A stretch of 64,000 nucleotides of DNA, from the NCBI RefSeq assembly GCF_963259705.1, contig NC_081846.1, forward strand, positions 93,074,641-93,138,640. Reading direction: 5' to 3'. Under the pieces are notes generated by a model. The model saw nothing but the letters and a program-made list of their open reading frames with translations, was not told the DNA's origin and searched no databases. How positions within the stretch are numbered: the stretch's first letter is position 1; the number at the start of each line of letters is the position of its first letter. Positions 55,901 through 64,000 of this stretch are shown here, piece after piece. Position numbers and translations under genes: made by a program. This DNA is from Myotis daubentonii. Taxonomy: Eukaryota; Chordata; Mammalia; Chiroptera; Vespertilionidae.

Positions 55901-57640
55901 TCAAGGATGCCCGATGGCTGGTGAGGTCAGCCCATGGAGGCGCCAGATCTGGAAGAATACTTTTTCCTTGGGCAGGTGTTACTATGACCCCCACAGCAAT
56001 AGCCAGCCAGGGGGGTCTCTACGCTTCCTTCCATGAGGCCATTAGACAATAGAATTCATCTGGACCACATCCTGGCTGAACAGGTGGGGTGTGCTCTGTT
56101 GGGAGCACCTCCTGTTGTACTTGGATAAGGCACCTCTGATGAAATGGAGATGGAACTGGATGAAACCTGGGCACAGGCCAGATGGCTAAAAGGAGAGCCC
56201 AAGTACCCCTCATGGTTCTTTATATCTCCCGCCGACTGCCCTCAGGCACTACCTCCTGGTCAGGTCTGTTCTTCACGTCGGACTTGCATTCCACTTGTTC
56301 TCGCAGGCACTCCTGCTGTTATAAAACTGTTTATTCGGCACAGCTCCATAGTACAAAGATGCCACTCTGGTAGTGGCTGCTCAAAGTTTTGAGATGCTCA
56401 CTGAGGCCTATGAGACTTCCTGTGAAAAACCTCAAGAAACTGCGGGAGTTGTTAGTTCTTAAAGGAGCAGGAGAGTAAAGCCTCTCTGTTCTGGCCCTCT
56501 TGTCACTCGCTGTGGCCCAAGGCTTCCAGAAAAGAGAAGCTGCTTTCCTTCACACTCTGAGCATGACATCCAGGAACGGCCTTCCTGTGATGAGGACGGA
56601 CGATGTGGTGACAAACCCAAACAAGACCCTGCCAATGGAGGACCGAACTTTCCATGACTCATCGGAGCTGCTGTCCACCAATGGTCAGCGCTGCTTTCAA
56701 GGAAAAATCGTGCTCAGAAGGAGGGAAAGTGTAAAGGATAATATAAACAGAGCCACATTAATAGAACTGGAGCTGCCGTCCCAGAGGGACTGCCTTGCGC
56801 ATCTTAGGCCTCAAATCTGTGGATGTTAAAACAGGGCAAAATGTCCCTTGTACTGGGCCTTAAGCAACCTGTATCATCTGTTTGCAAAGATGATAAGAAA
56901 GCTGACATAGGACAACTGGACTGATGGCTACCTGACTGAGATTTTAAAACATTGTTTACAAATAGCGTGACTGTGTTAGCGTCCGACACCAACAGAAATG
57001 CCTTCTATCTATTGATGTAAGTGTTCCCTGCCCCTTGCTGTTGTCTACTGCCTGAATCAATGCTCCCAAAGATCTATTATTACCAATTTCAAATAAGGCA
57101 TCTAGCCTCTCACCTTGAAAGGCCTTTTTCCTTTTTAAGCTAACATCACAAACCTGCTGTTAGCAAAGCAGACCAGGGACCTTCTCCACAGCCCAGGCCC
57201 TCTGAGGGAGGGCGCGCACTGTCTTTCCTCTCGGGCAGTGGACATGACCCAGGGCATGTTTTGGGGCACAGTCCTGGGAGCAAACTGGTGTTTTCTTCTT
57301 TATCCTCCTCCAGAAGCAGGTCCATAGGACGAGTACTCATATTTAGACAATAAAGATATTGTGCGCTTTCATGCTGGCCACACTGTGCATTTTGTCAGCA
57401 CAGGTAAAGAAGACAAAAGGTGAAAGAAGGGACAAAAAGGTAGACATGAGAGGCTTCATGTCAGAAAAACGGCTGATAAACGCTGCATGCAGCTCCGAAT
57501 CCCCCAGTTGGTTTGCATTTCACTGGCTTTGGAGGTAAAAGTGGTTTTGCCGTGTGACGGGTTAACCCCGATTAGGAAGGAATTCTAGGCCAGTTATTTC
57601 TCTTTTATAAGGACAAAATAGGAAGAAGAAAAAGTGTCAT
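55901..57640. other. Unassigned sequence, possibly an old LTR element
   Basis: The block at 56.0-57.2 kb looks like a diverged interspersed repeat rather than unique DNA, but I could not name it. The open frame at 56500-56829 has no recognised domain. Confidence 0.3.
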
Positions 57641-57661
57641 CCCCCCCCCCCCCCCCCCCCC
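57641..57661 (+). repeat. Poly(C) run of 21
   Basis: There are 21 consecutive C residues. This is a likely site of length variation, and the exact count may be a sequencing estimate. Confidence 0.97.
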
Positions 57662-57862
57662 GCATGTGTGGCCACCTCCTCTTCCCCATCGCTAACTCGT
57701 TTTCTAGATAAAGTCGTCTAGACCTGTGGCTCTAAGAACCATCCACATCCGAGTGGCTCCCCAGTGCAGCTCTCCACCCCCTCACCCCACCTGTCATCCC
57801 CGCTGTGTTCCCCTCATCCCAGTCAGCAGTTTCTCTGGCTAAAACTCTTAGAGATACCTTGA

Positions 57863-57865
<3 letters not shown>

Positions 57866-57904
<39 letters not shown>
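57866..57904 (+). repeat. (CT)n microsatellite
   Basis: About 19 CT repeats without interruption. Confidence 0.97.
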
Positions 57905-57910
<6 letters not shown>

Positions 57911-58610
57911 CATCCAATTTATAAACAATCCTGTAGGTTCAGAATACATCCACGATCTGACCATTTTCATCTCCTCCTGTCACCATTCTAACTTGCCTCC
58001 ATCTCTCACCTGGCTGCCCGGCGACCTGACAGCTCTCCTCACTTCTATTCTTGTCCCCCGTGATCCACTATCTGCAAAGGAGTAACACTGGTCCTTTGAA
58101 AACCTCAATGAAACCATGTCACTCCTCTACTCAAAGGCTGATGGCTCCCCAACTCACAGAGCATAATACCTGAACTCTCGCTGGCAGCTCCTATGTGGCT
58201 GAGACATGGCGACCTCCTTGCTGGCTGCCTGGGAATGCCACCTCATCCCACCCAGGCCTTTGTGCTGCAGTCCCTTCTGACTGGTCCTACTGCAGACCTT
58301 CACAGGACCATCACCTTCACTTCGCTCAGTTCTCAGCCCCAAGCCTGCCTCCTCAGAGGCCCTTCCTGGACCACCCATCCACAGTTGTACCTTCACCAGA
58401 CCTTCATCCTTACTGTGCTTGGTTTTTCTTCTTAACATCACAACTACCTAGCTTTGTATTTTATTTGCTGCCTATTTTTTATCACCTGCCTATTCTCACC
58501 AGAACGTGAACTTTGGGAAGGCAAGGACTTGTGCATGTTCTATCCCCAGTGCCTAGAAGAACACTTGGCACACAGGCAACCAATAGCTATTTGTTAAACA
58601 ATCGAATGAG
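57905..58610 (+). repeat. L2 3' region fossil
   Basis: ACCATGTCACTCCTCTACTC, CATAATACCTGAACTCTCGC, GAGGCCCTTCCTGGACCACC, GAACGTGAACTTTGGGAAGG and TATCCCCAGTGCCTAGAAGA follow the L2 3' UTR in order. Confidence 0.7.
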
Positions 58611-58669
58611 AGTGTAGCGCAAGTTTCCTACAAGTGTGCATGGGCCTCAGGTGGGGCTCAGGGGTTCAG

Positions 58670-59672
<1,003 letters not shown>

Positions 59673-59756
59673 AATGAATTCATCAAATTGAAACACAGGC
59701 AACTCCTTTGAAACTTTTGGTCATAGAAGACGGTAAGTTTAAGGCTGTAATTTTTA

Positions 59757-59956
59757 CCCAGGCAGCATGGCTCAGTGGTTGAGCATTGGCCTATGAACCA
59801 GGAGGTCACCATTCAATTCCCAGTCAGGGCACATGCCAGGTTAAGGCTCAATCCCCAGTGGGGGGCATGCAGGCGGCAGCTGATCAAGGATTCTCTCTTA
59901 TCATTGATGTTTCTATCTCCCTCTCCCTGAAATCAATAAAAAATATATATTTTTAA
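59757..59956 (+). mobile_element. VES-type SINE with 16-bp target duplication
   Basis: The head carries ATGGCTCAGTGGTTGAGCAT (A box), and the B box is degraded (ATTCAATTCCC). The body has CAGGGCACATGCCAGGTTAA, ending in CCTGAAATCAATAAAAAATA. The duplication AAGGCTGTAATTTTTA flanks it (59741-59756 and 59957-59972). Confidence 0.93.
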
Positions 59957-59972
59957 AAGGCTGTAATTTTTA

Positions 59973-60849
59973 TTCAAACGTTTATCATTTATTTGGAAAG
60001 GCAAACCCTATGCAGCTTGACTCACCTATAAAATTATCGAGTATTCATTCTTTCAATAAATTTCCTTTGAGTGACTACTGTGTGCAAGCATTTCCATCCT
60101 AGAAGATCATTTATTGAGGATGGAGGGAAACAGTACAGAGAGAAATGAGTCTCAAAAAGGTCCCAGCAGACAGATGGCAGTCCAGTTATTCCTCTCAGGA
60201 TCAAACAACAGCTAGAAGTCTGCTCATCTTTGTTGCCTGGTGACATGAATGACATGTCTGAAGGTCAAGCCATGTACCAGGGCAAAGGAGGTAACTTGGG
60301 GACTGAACACTCTGACAGCATCTTCTCTTACTCATGGCTACCCTGCTGTCTCAGCTGGAGCTACAGCACAGCCTGGAGCCACCGAATGGGTTAAAGTCCC
60401 GTGTAATCCATGGTCTTGGGACCTAAATTCTGCCCCAGCATGGCACATCCACATGCATGCTGAAAACTCCCACATAGCTCCCTGGTCCGGACCATGGCCA
60501 TGAGCTCCGACTGCAGGTGTCTGACTCCATCCCCAACATGTGCCCTGGGCTCTAGCGGGCAGGCCCCAGGTGCACACGCAGCTTGCTTCTCTCGCCAGCT
60601 CCTCACCCAGCTTGCCCGCCGCCCAGTTGCTGAAGCCAAGAAGCCCTGTCACTCTGCATCTTCCCGCCCTTCACACCCAATCCGGCAGCGAGTCCCTGCG
60701 CACTTCGTTAGAAACATGCCCAGATGCAGCCCCCCTCGCCCTCATCCCAGCAGCTTCCTCCTGCACACATGTCCTCAGACTCCGCCGCAGCTTCTCAGGG
60801 GCTCTCTCTGCCCCAACCTTTGCCCCTAATTAACTCTGCTCACGGCATT
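59973..60849. other. Unassigned sequence
   Basis: No family is recognised. A CATTCTTTCAATAAATTTCC and TGACTACTGTGTGCAAGCAT stretch near 60045-60090 may be an old repeat. Confidence 0.35.
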
Positions 60850-61341
60850 TGGATTTAAACATATATTGGCACATGCTTCATCTCCTGACAGGTCCCCTGA
60901 TGGCTCCCCTATAGAACCAGGAGCAAATTCAAACTTCCTGCCATGACTGACAAGGCCTATGGGCCCACCCCACGCTGTCATATCACCCATTAATCTCTCT
61001 CTGACCTCCTGGCTGTTTCATGAACATACCAAGCTCATTTCTTCTTCGGGTTTTTGTTCTTGTCATTCCCCTGCCTAGAAAAACTCTCTCTGTTCACTCA
61101 AATGCTACCTCATCCAAGAGACTTCTCCAACCTTCCTATGTAATATACATGGTCACTCTGGGTGCTAGCCTGCTTCCTCTTCCCTTTGAAACAACTGCCT
61201 GACATGACAAGGTATCTTGTTTGTCTCCCTGGTAGGATGTGAGCTCCATGAGGACCGGCTGTTACTGGCTGCATCTCCAGTGTCTAGGGAAATGCCTGAT
61301 GTATAGTAGTATTCATGAATGAATGAATGAATGAATGAATG
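60850..61341 (+). repeat. L2 3' end with (GAAT)n tail
   Basis: AGCAAATTCAAACTTCCTGC, ATGCTACCTCATCCAAGAGA, GGATGTGAGCTCCATGAGGA and ATCTCCAGTGTCTAGGGAAA follow L2 order. The element ends in six GAAT repeats (61316-61341), the natural L2 tail motif expanded to a microsatellite. Confidence 0.75.
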
Positions 61342-61827
61342 GGACATGTAATCAGAAAGAGACTGTGAAACCCACATATAAATAAAAGTGTAAATGTGCC
61401 CCACTCTCAGCAACCTCACTCACCAAATCTAGAGTCGCCCGGAATGGTTAAAACCCTGGTCCCTCCCACTGGCAGCTAAGAATACCTTCTTTACTCTCCT
61501 GGGACAGATCTCTGCTACAATGACACCCTAGAAAAAATGCCGATGTATCTGCCAGGGAGCCACCCAGCACCGAAGACCAGGGCGCATGACACACCATCGC
61601 TTCTGCTGTAAGTGACACGTTGATCTCAGACTTCGCCTCTGCTCACGTTCTTGCTCTCAGCCACCCTGAAGTCTTGAAAAGAGTAGACAGGACGGGCCTG
61701 TGTGTCCTTTTGAGAGTTATAAACAGGCAATGTTTCTCAGTGCTACTGAACTCAAGCTGAAAAGACTCCATCCCTGACCATCAGCTTCTAACAAGGTTAT
61801 TCTTCCTCATCCACAAACTATAGGTTC
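61342..61827. other. Unassigned sequence
   Basis: I see nothing recognisable in this stretch. Confidence 0.35.
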
Positions 61828-61839
61828 AAAAAGACTGCC

Positions 61840-62069
61840 TCCCTGCCCATGTGACTCAGCTGGCTGGGTGTTGTCCTGTGCACCAAAAGGTCGCAGGTTC
61901 GATTCCAGTCAGGACATGTGCGAGGGTTGCAGGCTCCATCCCCAGTTTGGGGCGTGCAGGACGAAGCCGATGGGTTTCACTCTCACGTTGATGTCTCTCT
62001 CTCCCTCTACCTTTCCCTTCTTCTCTCTCTAAAACTCAATAAAAATAAAAAATATATATGTCTTTTTTT
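61840..62069 (+). mobile_element. VES-type SINE with imperfect target duplication
   Basis: CATGTGACTCAGCTGGCTGG (A-box region), GGTTCGATTCCAG (B box), GGACATGTGCGAGGGTTGCA body, and an AACTCAATAAAAATAAAAAA tail. The flanks AAAAAGACTGCC (61828-61839) and AAAAAAACTGCC (62070-62081) match with one difference. Confidence 0.92.
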
Positions 62070-62082
62070 AAAAAAACTGCCA

Positions 62083-62235
62083 TTGAGTTGTTGTGTTAGA
62101 AGGCACATTGATATTCATTAAGTCCAGCTTCTTCCATTTCACAGATGAGGAAACCAGGGCACAAGGAAATGATTGACTTGACGTTTCATTGTGAGTCAGG
62201 GCAGAGGCGATGCATTAACCTGGCTTTATACCTTT
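62083..62235 (-). repeat. MIR SINE fossil, reverse orientation
   Basis: TTCCATTTCACAGATGAGGA followed by AACCAGGGCACAAGGAAATG is the reversed MIR core. Confidence 0.6.
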
Positions 62236-62632
62236 CACCAAATGCGCACTTGACAACCTACTACTCAGCTTGACTCGGGCTTGTCCTGGGGAAGCTGCCC
62301 TGTTCTAAATCACATGCCGGTTCATCATCTCGAACAAGATGTCTCCAGGACACCTAGGACTGAAGGCCTCTCCCTGAACAGGACCCCTCAGCTCCCCGCA
62401 CAGGGCGGGCACCCCTCACACAAACTGCTGCTGGAGCTGCCTCCCCCCAGAGTCCGCTTGGCCTCCTGGAAACTTTGATGCCTTGGTCCCAGGTGTGCCG
62501 TCTGGAGGCAGATGTCACAGTGGTTAACGATAGGTGCTTGCTGAGCAGATGAGCCTGTTTCACATCCTGTTCTAGTTGTGTGAGCTGAGGGACTTTTTTT
62601 ACCATCCTTGCAAGATACAGAACAGTCTAGAT
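62236..62632. other. Unassigned sequence
   Basis: No repeat or exon is recognised. Confidence 0.35.
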
Positions 62633-62844
62633 CATGGGTTCTCAACCTGTGGGTCGCGACCCCTTTGGCGGTCGAACGACCCCTTCACAGGGGTCACCTA
62701 AGGCCATCCTGCATATCAGATATTTACATTACGATTCATAACAGTAGCAACATTACAGTTATGAAGTAGCAACGAAAATAATGTTATGGTTGGGTCACAA
62801 CATGAGGAACTGTATTTAAAGGGCCAGAAGGTTGGGAACCACTG
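62633..62844 (-). mobile_element. SPIN-type hAT element, internally deleted, reverse orientation
   Basis: Same family as 47804 but reversed: GGGTCGCGACCCCTTTGGCG at the left and AGAAGGTTGGGAACCACTG at the right. The flanks GTCTAGAT (62625-62632) and GTCTACAT (62845-62852) match at 7 of 8. It lacks about 90 bp of interior present in the copy at 47804. Confidence 0.9.
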
Positions 62845-62955
62845 GTCTACATGGTATTGCTCATTTATGGGATTAAAAATGTGAACACAGGTACATCTCG
62901 TTTCACAGACTCTAAGATGCACCTGTGACCCTTCTTAAAAAGGAGGTGAAGAGGA

Positions 62956-63057
62956 GCCTTGCCCTGGCGGGGGACTCAGCTGGCTGAAGTGTCATCCCGA
63001 TCCCGGTCAGGGACATGGCACATACAAGACTCAACCAATAATGCATATAGCAACAAG

Positions 63058-63113
<56 letters not shown>

Positions 63114-63140
63114 CGCCCCACTCCCCCATTAAAAATTTAA
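62956..63140 (+). mobile_element. Diverged VES-type SINE with long (CT)n
   Basis: The A-box region GACTCAGCTGGCTGAAGTGT is present, but the segment before GATCCCGGTCAGGGACATG is shortened. The pyrimidine stretch has become a pure (CT)n of about 25 units (63061-63112). No clear target duplication was found. Confidence 0.75.
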
Positions 63141-64000
63141 TAAGCAGGCAAAGCAGAGGCCTCTTACCACCCGGACGCCCTCACGCCGCTGCCGCCAGGT
63201 GGCGCCCCACCTTTGTGTGGAGATTCCCACCGGCACCCTCTTCATTTCTGATCTTTCTCTCTCTCAGCTTCTTTGCATTTGAGAAACGTTCTGAAGATCT
63301 AAAGAGGGACAGACAGACAGACAAGGAGCATAGGACCAGAGATGAGACACAAGGATGGACAGCACCCCAAGTGGGCAACTGCAGGGACACAATTCTATTC
63401 CTAGCTGCAGGGGCTGCCAGACTCTGCCCCACCCTTTGGGGAAGCCATAGGTCAAAATATAAAAACATAAAAATAAATTCAATATTCATGCCTTTGTTCC
63501 ATAGACTTCACTACAGTGATTTTATTGTAAAGAAACTGTCTACAATACTTTACAAACTCTATGAATAAAAATATTTACATAATTTTAATACCAAAAATAA
63601 TTGGCAATATCTCAACTTTACATTGGTAGGTTAATAAGCAAGTAAAATTAATCTGTAATAACATTATTAACTTCATAAAAATATAATCAGATTAAATTTT
63701 ACAAAGCAAAACATAAAATTATATGGACAGTAGAAGTGGATCAAAGAAGGAAGAGCTTTTTATGCAGAAAATTTAATTTTGAAGGAATAGTCACATAAGT
63801 TTAAACAGGGAAAATATATGGAATTAAAACGACAGACCCCCTAAATCTAGCATTCATCATGTGTCCAGCCACGCGGGTCATGACCCTCCTGTGTGCTTCG
63901 CACTGAACACTGAAGTATGCTGGTGAGAACACGGGACAACATGCCCTAAAGTAGCTTATGATGTAGTAACATGCAGATAATTTTTTTTCACTAAGGATTA
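63141..64000. other. Unassigned sequence, AT-rich from 63.4 kb
   Basis: From 63440 to the end the DNA is AT-rich and free of recognised young repeats. On the minus strand an AATAAA lies near 63517. This could be the 3' UTR of a gene reading in from beyond the window, but nothing here proves it. Confidence 0.25.

Overview
The window looks like intergenic or intronic DNA from a vespertilionid bat. The evidence is a set of transposons rarely found together outside that family. There are tRNA-derived VES-type SINEs with A and B boxes. There is a HeliBat-type Helitron with the CTAG end and its 3' hairpin. There are SPIN-like and other young non-autonomous hAT elements with 8-bp target duplications. 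A piggyBac MITE lies between TTAA sites, and there are a Tc1 fragment and a Tigger/pogo-type MITE with TA target sites. Several L1 copies are present. Older mammalian repeats (L2, MIR, MLT1, Tigger) form the background. I found no intact host gene with multi-exon coding structure.

Layout. 1-6.5 kb is mostly unassigned unique DNA with a reversed VES SINE, MIR and Tigger fossils. 6.5-9.4 kb is a gutted L1 with a Tc1 fragment inside. 11.8-16.8 kb is a 5'-truncated L1 that received three DNA transposons; one of these carries a VES SINE and a piece of a foreign-looking non-LTR retrotransposon. 17-31 kb is old unique DNA with two hAT elements, one split by an L1 tail, and a minisatellite. 31.7-33.7 kb holds two 236-bp arms of a 98% identical inverted repeat. 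34-36.5 kb has two MLT1 LTRs facing opposite ways. 37.2-45.2 kb is a nearly complete minus-strand L1 with a long 5' UTR interrupted by a piggyBac MITE.

From 46.1 to 54.1 kb an old L2 is the host for a stack of insertions: a hAT MITE, a SPIN element and a 5.5-kb Helitron. The Helitron contains the most unusual object in the window. This is a 4.4-kb retrocopy of the AKAP12 (gravin) transcript start: 5' UTR, exon 1, an unused splice donor and about 4.1 kb of intron 1, ending in a poly(A) signal and poly(A) tail. A perfect 16-bp target duplication flanks it. It is best read as L1-driven retrotransposition of an intronically polyadenylated, unspliced AKAP12 RNA into the first 27 bp of a Helitron.

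54-64 kb carries another hAT, L2 and MIR fossils, a HAX1 processed pseudogene, three SINEs and a second SPIN copy. The genes here do not form a pathway. The window is best read as layered insertions, and target duplications and interrupted repeats give the relative order of many of them. All family names come from recognition by eye; no database search was run.
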